From Sinosporangium siamense (GTDB lineage Bacteria > Actinomycetota > Actinomycetes > Streptosporangiales > Streptosporangiaceae), in NCBI RefSeq assembly GCF_016863435.1, contig NZ_BOOW01000031.1, positions 62,001 to 126,000 on the forward strand: 64,000 nt of DNA, written 5' to 3'. The notes below the pieces were generated by a model. The model did no database searches, was not told the DNA's origin, and saw nothing but the letters and a program-made list of their open reading frames with translations. Made by a program: the position numbers and the translations under genes. Shown here one piece after another: positions 35,722-44,094 of this stretch (position 1 is the first letter of the stretch; every line of letters begins with the position of its first letter).

Positions 35722-38193
35722 TCAGCCGATCGGGACAGGGCGGTCGTTCCGGTGATAACGGTCGGAGAGCGCCTGGTTCGCCAGCGGATCTCCCCGCACC
35801 GCCGCCTTGCGCAACACCTCCTCGGCCTCCCGATACCGCCCCTGCTCGCTCAGCAGATCGGCGAGGCCGAGTACGGCGAGGCTGTCGCCGGCCTCGGCCG
35901 CACGGTAAAGCACCGACTCCGTACGGAGAATCGAGATCGGCTTGCCCTCCAGCCTCGCCAGGGCCTGCTGGGCGATGTCGACCCCCGCGTCGGCGGCCCG
36001 GTGCCAGGTCTCGATGGCCTCGTCGATAAAGCCGGCCTGCTCAAGCAGCACCGCCAGCTCCCGCAGCGCCGCCGCGCCCCCGGCCTCCGCCGCCCCCCGC
36101 CACGCCTCGATGGCCTCCTCGACCCGGCCCGCACGCTCCAGCAGGGTCGCGAGCTCCCGCTTGGCCGAGATGTCACCCGCGGCGGCGGCCGACCGCAGAT
36201 GCACACACGCCTCGTCGATCCGCCCGATGGCCGCCAGCCGCCTCGCCAGCGTCTTGAGCGCGCTGAGGTTGCCCGCCGCGGCCGCCTGCCGCCACATGCC
36301 GATCGCCTCCTCGACCCGGCCCGCACGGTCGAGGAGCGCGGCGAGCTCCATGGTGGCGTGGATGCCACCGGCCGCCGCGGCCTGCCGCCACATCTGGATG
36401 GCCTCGTGCACCCTGCCGGTCTTCTCCAGCAGCCGGGTGAGTTCCCGTTTGGCCTCGGTGCCCCGCGTCTGCCGCCAGATGCGGATCGCCTCGGGCACCC
36501 GGTCGGTCTTCTCCAGCAGCCGGGTGAGCTCCCGCTTGGCCTCGGCGTCGCCCGACTGCGCGGCCCGGCGCAGCCACAACTCGGCCTCGCCGGTGTCGCC
36601 GCGGCGTTCGAGCAGCTCCGCCATGACCGACATGGCGTAGGTGTTGCCGTGGGCGGCAGCCGTACGCCACAGTCCGGCGGCCTGGTCGGGGCGGCCGGCG
36701 CGTTCAAGCTGGTCGGTCAGGTTCCACAAGGTGAGGGTTTCGTCGGTCGTGACCGCGACGTCCCGGGGGGTGTCGGGCTCGGCCTTGGTGAGGCGCCTCG
36801 CGCCGAGCCACAACGACCGGGCGATTTCGAGTTCCTGCCCGATTTCAAGCTCATGGCCGGTGTCGGGCTGATGGCCGCTGTCGAGCGGGGGGAGCGGGTC
36901 GCCGGTCTTTCTGGGCGGCGTCAGCACCCGGACGAGTTGCGCGGTGAACTCCCAGGTGGGCAGGGGAGCCTGGCCGCCCAGCACGGTCGCGATGTGGGTG
37001 TGGCTGCACCCCATGTGCTGGGCGATCTCCCGCAGGGGCGGGTTGTTCGCCTTGTCGCGGAGCCGCACGAGATATTGCACGAACTCCGCATATTCCGAGC
37101 TGACCGGGCGGATCAAGGTTCCCCGGAGTTCACGGCGGGCACGACTCAGCCGTCCGTACACCGCCATGGGTGACATGCCGAGCATGTCGGCGGTGTCCTG
37201 CACCGAGAAACCGGCCGCCCGCCGATAGACGATCTCCCTGGTGGTCGCGTCGAGCTCTTGCAGCAGATCGCCGATCGAGAACCGCTCGACCACGTCCTCG
37301 GCGATGTCGGGCAGGGTGAGCACGGCAGCCGCCCGCGGTTCCCCGGCCACGTCCTCCAGCGGGTCGCCTGCGGGGGCGGGCAGGTGGTGGGCCCGCCGCA
37401 CCGCCTGCTGGCACACCCATCGCCGCAGGTCGGGGGTGGTGCTGAGCACGTCGTGCCACCGTTGGTGCGCGGTCAGCAGGGTCTCCTGCGCGATGTCCTC
37501 GGCGTCGGGCGAGCCGACCCCGGCGGCCGCGAGCGCCGACAGCGCCCACCGCATGCCGAGCGGATAGAAGTCGGAGAACTCCAAGGGGATGCGTTCGCCG
37601 TATCTGATGCTCTGTTCGGCGAGGTTGCGGCGCATCGTCCACTCGGACATGTCGCCGCCGCAGGCCCAGACAACGGTTTCCAGCAGACGTTCGGAGGGGA
37701 GCGCGCGTCCGGAGAACGCCTCGGACAACGCCGCCCGGCTGTAGAACGTGCGCTCGGCGAGTTGCCGTAAGGACGGACTGCCGGCGCCGGCGCGCAGGTG
37801 CCGCAGGTCGAGGACGAACTCCGCGACGATCTGGTCGGCGCTCACCGGCGCGCCCGGCTCACGGGTGTCGCTCGGCGGCGGTGCGGGGGGCGGTGCGGGC
37901 GGGGGATCGGTGCGCTTGCGCAGCGCGGTCGTGACCTGTTCCCGTCCTTGGTGCGTCAGCCGGTAGTAACGCCGCCGGGGGCCTTTGCCGCGGCCTGAGG
38001 ATTCCCAGCTCGCTTCGAGCCAGCCGACTTTTTCCAGTCGCGTGAGCAGGGGATAAACAGTGCCGGTGGGACGTTGAGTGAGTGTGGCGACCTGAAGTCC
38101 GTAGACGGGTTGGCCGTCGGCGGAGGCAAAGACATCGAGCACGTCGAGGGTCGCATTTGTAAGACGAACAGCGCTTGGCATCGTCGAAACCAT
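35722..38193 (-). CDS. PadR - HTH - ECF sigma-like - HTH - TPR/Sel1 fusion regulator
   Basis: 823 residues with a rare domain order. 8-95: PadR winged helix (LTNATLDVLDVF, GTVYPLLTRLEKVGWLEASWE, RRRYYRLTHQG). 98-108: Pro linker. 122-182: Xre-like HTH (LRQLAERTFYSRAALSEAFSG). 210-275: sigma region 2-like (DAEDIAQETLLTAHQRW). 305-360: sigma region 4-like (LDATTREIVYRRAAGFSVQD, SPMAVYGRLSRARREL). 365-425: second Xre-like HTH (LREIAQHMGCSHTHIATVLGG). 480-815: about nine Sel1/TPR units (for example EAKRELTRLLEKTGRVHEAI). No signal peptide or membrane helix. ATG 38193 or 38181 are possible starts. No partner gene or anti-sigma factor is adjacent. Frame and composition are uniform throughout, so this is one gene rather than a read-through artefact. 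Confidence 0.9.
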   Translation of the reverse strand: MVSTMPSAVRLTNATLDVLDVFASADGQPVYGLQVATLTQRPTGTVYPLLTRLEKVGWLEASWESSGRGKGPRRRYYRLTHQGREQVTTALRKRTDPPPAPPPAPPPSDTREPGAPVSADQIVAEFVLDLRHLRAGAGSPSLRQLAERTFYSRAALSEAFSGRALPSERLLETVVWACGGDMSEWTMRRNLAEQSIRYGERIPLEFSDFYPLGMRWALSALAAAGVGSPDAEDIAQETLLTAHQRWHDVLSTTPDLRRWVCQQAVRRAHHLPAPAGDPLEDVAGEPRAAAVLTLPDIAEDVVERFSIGDLLQELDATTREIVYRRAAGFSVQDTADMLGMSPMAVYGRLSRARRELRGTLIRPVSSEYAEFVQYLVRLRDKANNPPLREIAQHMGCSHTHIATVLGGQAPLPTWEFTAQLVRVLTPPRKTGDPLPPLDSGHQPDTGHELEIGQELEIARSLWLGARRLTKAEPDTPRDVAVTTDETLTLWNLTDQLERAGRPDQAAGLWRTAAAHGNTYAMSVMAELLERRGDTGEAELWLRRAAQSGDAEAKRELTRLLEKTDRVPEAIRIWRQTRGTEAKRELTRLLEKTGRVHEAIQMWRQAAAAGGIHATMELAALLDRAGRVEEAIGMWRQAAAAGNLSALKTLARRLAAIGRIDEACVHLRSAAAAGDISAKRELATLLERAGRVEEAIEAWRGAAEAGGAAALRELAVLLEQAGFIDEAIETWHRAADAGVDIAQQALARLEGKPISILRTESVLYRAAEAGDSLAVLGLADLLSEQGRYREAEEVLRKAAVRGDPLANQALSDRYHRNDRPVPIG

Positions 38194-38211
38194 CTACCTA
38201 TATAGAGATAG
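38194..38211. promoter_or_regulatory. PadR-type operator candidate at the start of the fusion regulator
   Basis: CTACCTATATAGAGATAG has 7 of 9 paired positions in dyad symmetry, is AT-rich in a 70% GC region and directly abuts the ATG at 38193. PadR proteins commonly bind AT-rich dyads in their own promoters, so autoregulation is likely. TATATA may also serve as a -10 element, which would give a nearly leaderless transcript. Confidence 0.5.
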
Positions 38212-38336
38212 AGCCAGGTGTTCAGTCCTCACGATGTAATAGCGCGAGGAGCTGAATGAAGGTGAGGGCCCCGAGCGCGCGATTACTGCTCACGGGACCC
38301 CCGCCTCTTGCGGTGCCGTTGGCGGGCCCGAACTCT

Positions 38337-38525
38337 CTACAGTTCGGGCCAGCCTGCACGGATGGCCAGATAGAGCTGGATCAACGCGGTGGTTCCCGTG
38401 CTGATCCGCACCAGCCATCCGTGCCAGCGGCGATAGCGACGTTCCTCTCCGGGTCTTGAGGAGGAGCACTCATCGCACTCCTCCTCTCCGCCCTTCGACT
38501 CATCGCCGCCGCGCGGATTCTCCAT
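38337..38525 (-). CDS. Small protein with C-terminal hydrophobic helix
   Basis: 62 residues. The N-terminal half is acidic and Cys-containing (GEEECDECSSSRPGEE) and the C-terminal half is WHGWLVRISTGTTALIQLYLAIRAG, an amphipathic to hydrophobic helix. GAAGGAGAGG lies 9 bases before the ATG, a good ribosome site. No known family. The composition and ribosome site support a real gene that would associate with the membrane; the intergenic positions to both sides (38212-38336, 38526-38752) show no gene. Confidence 0.5.
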   Translation of the reverse strand: MENPRGGDESKGGEEECDECSSSRPGEERRYRRWHGWLVRISTGTTALIQLYLAIRAGWPEL

Positions 38526-38674
38526 GACGTAGCCCTCTCCTTCGGTGCCAGGGGGAACCAGACAGGTCCCGCGGGAACCGGCCGGGTGCGTTCCGCGGGC
38601 ACCTCAAGAGAGGGTTAAGGCATAGCGTAGCGGGATATGTCGCCATTGAGGGGCAAGTGAAGGCGTAACCGTTT

Positions 38675-38703
38675 CGTTATCTTACGGCGTGTGTCCGATA
38701 ACG
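38675..38703. promoter_or_regulatory. Inverted repeat in AT-rich gap downstream of the PepSY gene
   Basis: CGTTATC and GATAACG, perfect 7-bp arms spaced by 15 bases. They lie 50 bases past the PepSY stop and 150 bases upstream of the small-protein ATG at 38525. The arms are too AT-rich for a good terminator, so a regulator site for the small protein is more likely. Confidence 0.3.
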
Positions 38704-38752
38704 TTATTTGTCTGGATTATTGGCCTTATTCTCTGGGCGAACGTGACATGGC

Positions 38753-40150
38753 TTAAGTGTCCTTACGGCGGACCCGGCCGAGGATCACATCCAAGGCGAG
38801 AAACGCCACCAGGGAGACGCCGAGCAGCGGCAACGCATAGCCGACACCCGCCGTGACCACCACGAGCACACCCAGCGCCGGCCACGGCACCGCGCGCCAC
38901 CCGCCACGCGGATATGGGCGGCCGAACGACCATCCGCGTTCCCGCGTCGGACGCCGCTGCCACCACATGCGATATCCCAGGACGATAAGAACGACCAATC
39001 CGATCGCCAGCACCCCGAGCAGGATCTGGTTGACAAGCCCGAACATCACCCCCATGTGGGTGTTGATCCCCCAGGTGCTGAGCTTCGCGATCAGCGGGAA
39101 GTCGTCGAACCGCAGGGTGCCGGCCACCGTGCCGTTCTCCGCCACGGCCATCTGGTCCATGCGTGTCGGCCATACCTTGTCGATCTCCTTGACGAGGTAC
39201 GGTGAGCCGTGCTCACGGGGCGCCCCGATCTCCAGCGGCCCCGACAGGCCGCCCGACCTGGCCGTCTCGGTCACCCGGTCGAACACGGCGACGTCCGCCG
39301 GCCCGCCGTGCGCCGCGTGGTCGCCGCCACCCCCGCCGTGATCGCTGTGGCCACCGGCCACCGCCAGCGAAGGAGTCGTCCAGCCGAGCGCCTGCCGTAC
39401 CTGGTCGAAGTGGTCACCGGCGTACTTCGACCAGGTCAGGCCGGTCGCCGAAAGGAACAGCAGGCCGAGCACGGCCCACACGCCCACCGAGCCGTGCCAC
39501 GACAACACCCGCCGCCGGCCGGCGACGCCGCGCTCCGGCAGCAGCAGGGCCCGCACCTTGCGCTTGGCGCGGCGGCGGCTCAGCCACAACACCACGCCGC
39601 CCGCCGCGACCACCCACAACCAGCTCGCGGCCAGCTCGCTGTAGATGCGGCCGACCTCGCCGAGGTGCAGATGGCGGTGGAGCACCGAGATCCACGTGCG
39701 CACCGGCAGGGCTCCTGAGCTGCCGTAACTCTCCAGGGTGCCGCGCACCTCGGCAGTATGGGGGTTGACGAAGACCGCGAGACGGGTGCTGGAGTCCCCG
39801 TCGGGGGTGTCGAACAGCACCTGGGTCGTGGCGCCGGGTTCGGCGGCCGGGCGCACCAGCACGACCGGTTCGCCGGGGCGGGTCGCCTGTGCCGCCGCGA
39901 CCTGCTGCGACAGCGGCACGGTCGTGTCCGAGGCGGGCACGGACAACTCGTGGCGGTGGATGATCTTCTCGAGTTCGAAGGACGCCGCGTACAGCAGGCC
40001 GGTGACCGCGGCGACCAGGAGGAAGGGCGCCACGAGCACACCGGCGTAGAAGTGCAGCCGGAGCAGCAGCGGGCGCAACGCCGCCCAGGTGGACGGGCGG
40101 GGTGGGGGAGTCTCGTCGGACAGGGGTTCTGTCGTGACAGGGGAAGACAT
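38753..40150 (-). CDS. PepSY-associated transmembrane protein
   Basis: 465 residues of the PepSY_TM family: four to five membrane helices (HFYAGVLVAPFLLVAAVTGLLYA at about 33-55, WLWVVAAGGVVLWLS near 178, WAVLGLLFLSATGLTW near 222, LVNQILLGVLAIGLVVLIVLGY near 370, then two C-terminal). They frame two extracytoplasmic PepSY-like regions. The loop between the third and fourth helices has a His/Gly-rich segment GGHSDHGGGGGDHAAHGG, likely metal-binding. These proteins are often linked to iron or copper handling or ferric reductase activity. The gene downstream across 191 bases is a membrane protein on the same strand. Confidence 0.88.
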   Translation of the reverse strand: MSSPVTTEPLSDETPPPRPSTWAALRPLLLRLHFYAGVLVAPFLLVAAVTGLLYAASFELEKIIHRHELSVPASDTTVPLSQQVAAAQATRPGEPVVLVRPAAEPGATTQVLFDTPDGDSSTRLAVFVNPHTAEVRGTLESYGSSGALPVRTWISVLHRHLHLGEVGRIYSELAASWLWVVAAGGVVLWLSRRRAKRKVRALLLPERGVAGRRRVLSWHGSVGVWAVLGLLFLSATGLTWSKYAGDHFDQVRQALGWTTPSLAVAGGHSDHGGGGGDHAAHGGPADVAVFDRVTETARSGGLSGPLEIGAPREHGSPYLVKEIDKVWPTRMDQMAVAENGTVAGTLRFDDFPLIAKLSTWGINTHMGVMFGLVNQILLGVLAIGLVVLIVLGYRMWWQRRPTRERGWSFGRPYPRGGWRAVPWPALGVLVVVTAGVGYALPLLGVSLVAFLALDVILGRVRRKDT

Positions 40151-40341
40151 GGGGAGTCTCTCCGTTCTCGGGGCGTGGAGGCGTGCGTCGCCAGGGACGT
40201 GTCACCTCGCACCGGGATGTGGTCCGTGGTCCGGTGGGATGGCGGACGCCACGGATCGGCCGCTCACCCGCAGAAGTGGCGGGCATAGGCGGAAAAGTCG
40301 GGTGCCCTCCGGCTACTGCGCAGCCGGCGAGGACATGCCGA

Positions 40342-40917
40342 TCAGAGGACGGAGAAAGACAACGGCGGACCGCGCCGCGTCACCGTCGCCGCGAGCAGCG
40401 CGGTGACGGGGCGCGGAGTCGAGTCCGCCGGGGCAGGGGCCGTGACCGGCTCGTACGGCAGGAGCAGGATCAGCAGCCGGGGCCACAACCGCGCCAGATA
40501 GGCCGTGGCGAGAAGGGTCGCGAGGTCGAGGAAGGAGGCGAGTGCGGATTCGCCCCGCTCCAGCCACCACCCGGAGGCGAGCGCCGCGACCACGTGGACG
40601 AAGAACATCCCGAAACCCGAGGTGTGCCCGTCGTGTATGACCTGCGGGGCGATCTCGTCGGCCGGGGTGCCGGCCACGAAAAGGAGGTGCAAACCGTACT
40701 GCACAGCGAAACTGGCGCCGAGAAGCACGCCGAGGCCGCGGGGCTGGCCGGCCAGCGCATAAGCGCCGACGGCGACCAGCGCCGCCGCGACCACTAACGT
40801 GGACAGGCGCATGACGGGACCACCCGCCAGCACATGCAGCCCCGCCGACACCGTCACGCAGACCGCCGCGAAAACCGCGGCGCGCGCTGCGCGAAAGTGG
40901 GCTTGGCCGCTATGCAC
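40342..40917 (-). CDS. Multi-pass membrane protein of unknown function
   Basis: 191 residues with about five predicted helices (AVFAAVCVTVSAGLHVLAGG, LVVAAALVAVGAYALAG, GLGVLLGASFAVQYGLHLLFVAG, GFGMFFVHVVAALASGWWL, LATAYLARLWPRLLILLL). Conserved-looking His residues lie at helix ends (HLLFVAG, VIHDGHTSG, FFVHVV). Similar small membrane proteins accompany PepSY and copper-responsive genes in actinobacteria, which fits the neighbour downstream at 40150. No catalytic motif. The ATG at 40917 precedes the first helix. Confidence 0.75.
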   Translation of the reverse strand: MHSGQAHFRAARAAVFAAVCVTVSAGLHVLAGGPVMRLSTLVVAAALVAVGAYALAGQPRGLGVLLGASFAVQYGLHLLFVAGTPADEIAPQVIHDGHTSGFGMFFVHVVAALASGWWLERGESALASFLDLATLLATAYLARLWPRLLILLLPYEPVTAPAPADSTPRPVTALLAATVTRRGPPLSFSVL

Positions 40918-40968
40918 ACCGTCATAGTGCCAGAAAATGCATTGTTGTCCGGTACTTCGGAAAGATGA

Positions 40969-41985
40969 TCACGAAGTGGGTGGGGGTTCCATGGGAATGC
41001 TCACCGTCACCTGACCCGGTGCAAACCTTGCGAACGACTGCTCCCAGCGGCGTTCCGGCCATATGTAGGAGACACGCCCCTCGGCGGGAAAGTAGGCGGC
41101 GGTGTAGAGAGTGCCCATCCACTGGGCGTATTTCACGCCATAGAGGGGCGGGCGGAGCAACGCCTGTACCGTGGCCTCCACCGGATCACCGGTCCCCAAC
41201 GCGTCACGCGCCGCGTTCCGCAATGTCGCGAACCGCCGCATGGTGCCCGTGGTGGCCTCCTCCTCGTCGCTCACCCGGCCGGTCTGGTGGTTCGTGACGC
41301 ACACCTCCCGGGCGCGCACCGCCTCGATATCGGGGCCGACGTGCACGGTGAGCGCCTGCTCGGCGTCCACCAGCGTGAGATTCTGAGCCGTCGCGACAGG
41401 CAACCGGCGCAGCTTCTCCCACGCCTGCTCCGCCGTCTCGCACGTCTCCAGCAGATAGCGGACCACCAGCATCACGTGGAATCCCGGGCCATACACGAAC
41501 CGTCCGCCGAAGGTCAGGGAGACGGCCAGCCCCGCGTCGTTCATGCCGTCGAGCAGCCCCCACATCAGGTCGGACATGCCTATCACCGGGCGTAGGAAAC
41601 GGGATAACGCCACCGTTGGATCGAACTGGTCGGGATGGAAGTCGTAGTTGCGGAGCAACGCCCCCGCGACGGAGGTCTGCGAGCAAGAGGAGAAGAACGG
41701 CTTGAACGCCGTGTGCGTCAGCAGCGCCGCCCCTCCCTCCCGGTCCAGCAGGGTGGCGAGCCGGTGGAGCACCGGCTCCAGCTCCGGCATGTGGCGGCCG
41801 AACAGATCGAGCGCCTCCCGCTCGGCCTGAGGAGTGCGGCTTGCCTCGGGGATCAACGGGGTCATGTGCGGCCACGCCGCCTGGGCGGCGCTCGCCCACC
41901 GCTCGCCGCCGTCGGCGACATCAACCGCTTGGAAGGTAAGAGATCTGCTCAACGGGCCCTCCAGAGGATGGGATGGAGGGTCCAT
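40969..41985 (-). CDS. C45-type amidohydrolase/acyltransferase (Ntn-hydrolase fold)
   Basis: 338 residues. The family (peptidase C45, isopenicillin N acyltransferase-like, linear-amide C-N hydrolase) self-cleaves before a nucleophilic Cys. Here FFSSCSQTSVAGALLRNYDFH near residue 105 contains the candidate Cys and the RNYDF block typical of the group. MNDAGLAVSLTFGG and SLTLVDAEQALTVHV-like strands follow (NLTLVDAEQAL). Start at ATG 41985: the longer frame overlaps the MerR gene. Only a weak GAG precedes the ATG. The gene follows the MerR regulator on the same strand by 26 bases, so control by it is likely. Substrate unknown. Confidence 0.75.
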   Translation of the reverse strand: MDPPSHPLEGPLSRSLTFQAVDVADGGERWASAAQAAWPHMTPLIPEASRTPQAEREALDLFGRHMPELEPVLHRLATLLDREGGAALLTHTAFKPFFSSCSQTSVAGALLRNYDFHPDQFDPTVALSRFLRPVIGMSDLMWGLLDGMNDAGLAVSLTFGGRFVYGPGFHVMLVVRYLLETCETAEQAWEKLRRLPVATAQNLTLVDAEQALTVHVGPDIEAVRAREVCVTNHQTGRVSDEEEATTGTMRRFATLRNAARDALGTGDPVEATVQALLRPPLYGVKYAQWMGTLYTAAYFPAEGRVSYIWPERRWEQSFARFAPGQVTVSIPMEPPPTS

Positions 41986-42011
41986 CTCTAAAGCCTCACA
42001 CGGCGAGAAGG

Positions 42012-42887
42012 TCAACCTTTGACGGCGGAGTGTTGCTTGACCAGCCCGCCCGGCACGACGCGCCGCTCGTCGTCTTGCGGCGTGATCCGCTCCTGCAACT
42101 CGGTCACCCACTGGTCGGGGCAGTCGGGCGGGGAGTGCAGATAGACCTCCCGGGCGAATCCCGTCGAACGGTGGTTGTGCTCCTCCATCCACGCGGCCAG
42201 CGACTGGAAGGCCAGCCCGATCTCGCGAACCGGGCCGCGGTGCACGGTCGTCGCCGCGGCGAAGCCGGGGAGGTCCACCACCGCGAACGGGTATTCCGCC
42301 TTGGTGGTCGCCGCGACGGGGAAGGCGGCGTGGACGACGACTCCGTCCACCGAGTTCTCGTAGTAGGCGAAAAGCGGTCCCACCGGTGCTAGCCCCACCT
42401 CCTCCGTCTGCTGGATCAGCGTGTCGAAGCAGGACCCCACGACCGGGCCGATGTGCTCATGGGAGTAACTCGCGGCGAGCCCGGTGACCTCGGCGGCCCG
42501 CACCGAGTCGACCGTCTTGAGCAGGACGTCGGCGTTGTTCATATTGCCCTCCCGCTCGATCATCCGCAGCCGCCCCTCGACCCGTGACAACCGCTCGGTG
42601 TCGGCCGTGATGCGTTCGCGAAGCTCTGTGCGGCGGGTGTTCAGCATCCCGGAGAGCCCGTCGCCCGTGACCCGGCCCTCGAGCATCGCGCGCACCTGCT
42701 CCAGCGTGAACCCGAGCTCCTTGAGGGCGATGATCCGGTTGAGCTGGGGAAGCTGGACCGCGGTATAGAACCGGTAACCGGTGCCCGGGTCGACGTAAGC
42801 GGGCTGCAGCAGGCCGATGGCGTCGTAGTGGCGCAGCATTCGCACTGATACGAGCCCGAGCCTGGCAAAATCTCCGATTGTGATCAT
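42012..42887 (-). CDS. MerR-family regulator with GyrI-like effector domain
   Basis: 291 residues from the ATG at 42887 (a TTG four codons earlier is possible). N-terminal MerR HTH: MITIGDFARLGLVSVRMLRHYDAIGLLQPAYVDPGTGYRFY, with the dimer helix to about 120. A C-terminal GyrI-like/Bacterial effector-binding domain (about 130-285) has GPLFAYYENSVDGV and YPFAVVDLPGFAAATTVHRGP. It belongs to the BmrR/TipA-like group that senses hydrophobic compounds. The next gene downstream is a C45 hydrolase, its probable target. Confidence 0.9.
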   Translation of the reverse strand: MITIGDFARLGLVSVRMLRHYDAIGLLQPAYVDPGTGYRFYTAVQLPQLNRIIALKELGFTLEQVRAMLEGRVTGDGLSGMLNTRRTELRERITADTERLSRVEGRLRMIEREGNMNNADVLLKTVDSVRAAEVTGLAASYSHEHIGPVVGSCFDTLIQQTEEVGLAPVGPLFAYYENSVDGVVVHAAFPVAATTKAEYPFAVVDLPGFAAATTVHRGPVREIGLAFQSLAAWMEEHNHRSTGFAREVYLHSPPDCPDQWVTELQERITPQDDERRVVPGGLVKQHSAVKG

Positions 42888-43366
42888 TCTAAGTCCCAAC
42901 GGGAGGTATCAATAATTTAGGCCGTATGTAGGTTATTGCAGATCGAGAAAGAGTAAACCCATAAATTCATGTGCCGGTGTGGAGAGAGCCTTGTTACACC
43001 GCGTGCGGCTTTTCCGCACCAGGTGCACCCTCTTACACCGAGCCGGGGGCTTTAGTGGCGCGCGAGGGCTGGTTCGGTTGCATGGGCCGGGTGCGTGGCG
43101 GCTGCCACCCGTGAGTGCGGGCAGGCAGATCGTCGGCTCCGGCACATGTGATGTGCAGGTGCGTTGTCCGAAGGCAGATGTTACCGAGATCACGGCTCAG
43201 GTCCACGGCGACCTCGCCGCTAACCGCCACGGGTGCTGTGCCGTACGGCTCCGCCTCCATGATGTGGCGTGACAAGTGAGCAATTGTCGGTATTAGCTGG
43301 GTGTGGCCCGTGCGGGGTCGGCTTGGCGGTGGCTTGTGCCGTACGACCCGCGTGTGGAGAGGCCGC

Positions 43367-43412
43367 GGGTGGGTTTCGGGTGGCGGGTCGGGCCGGGTTT
43401 CGGGCGGGTGGG
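43367..43412 (+). other. G-quadruplex-forming motif in a gene-free interval
   Basis: Nine GGG tracts separated by 1-6 bases occur within 46 bases on the plus strand, an ideal G4 motif. It sits inside 42888-43528, a gap of about 640 bases where I find no gene, terminator or convincing promoter; several long open frames there lack domains and follow only from high GC. It lies about 120-160 bases upstream of the frameshifted membrane gene. Confidence 0.6.
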
Positions 43413-43528
43413 AATGAGTGGCCGGCCGGTCGGGGTGGCTCGCGGCGGGAATTTCCCGACTGAGGGGATTTTCGGGAGCCCGGCTATAAGGCATCTCGCC
43501 GGAATTTCCCGGTGCTGCCCACGTCCTG

Positions 43529-44025
43529 GTGCTGTTGTTCGGGGTGTTCGCCGTGTCGATGGTGCCGGCCAACGTCGGCACCCCATTAGCGCGGGAGCCA
43601 TAGCGGAGCTCTCCGGCGGCGTGCAGATCCTCGACCTCCAACCCCGGAGCGACCCCCACGGCGCGCTGACCGCCTATGGCCCGGCGGGCCGTGAGCGATA
43701 CGGCCTTCTGCTCGTCACCTTCGACATCCTGCTGCCCGCCGCGCTGGCCCTCACGGTCGTCTCGGCACTCCTCGTCAACGGCGGCCGATGGGCTCGGCGC
43801 GCGACCGCCGTACCGCTCCTCGGATGGGTATGCGACTACACGGAGAACATCATGATCTTCGTGCTCCTCCGCGCCTACCCCGGCCGCGCCGACGGCGCCG
43901 CGGCGGTCCTCCCCACTCTCACCCAGACCAAGACCGCCCTCATCGCGGCCGGCGCCCTGCTGGCCGTCGCCGCACTCGCCCAGACCGCCGTCCGGCGCCT
44001 GAGGCGCGCCGGTCCCGCACGCTGA
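43529..44025 (+). pseudogene. Integral membrane protein gene, frameshifted
   Basis: The first membrane segment (VLLFGVFAVSMVPANVGTP) is read from about 43523 in a frame with near-pure third-position GC that ends at TAG 43601. The rest of the protein is read in another frame from about 43586: SAGAIAELSGGVQILDLQP, then three helices (LLVTFDILLPAALALTVVSALL, AVPLLGWVCDYTENIMIF, LIAAGALLAVAALAQ). One added C in the run CCCC at 43581-43584 would join them seamlessly. Either a genuine frameshift or a homopolymer sequencing error. The true start is unclear, since a stop at 43487 precedes it. Function unknown; the pattern resembles small actinobacterial four-helix membrane proteins. Confidence 0.5.
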
Positions 44026-44094
44026 CCTCCGGAAACCGTCGGTGCCGGATGGGAGGATCCAAGGGTCGAGGAAACGAGAGAAAGGGCTGGTCAC

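Noticed and set aside
35752-37173. 473-codon frame antisense to the TPR region of the fusion regulator
   Set aside because: Repeat-driven antisense shadow without motif.
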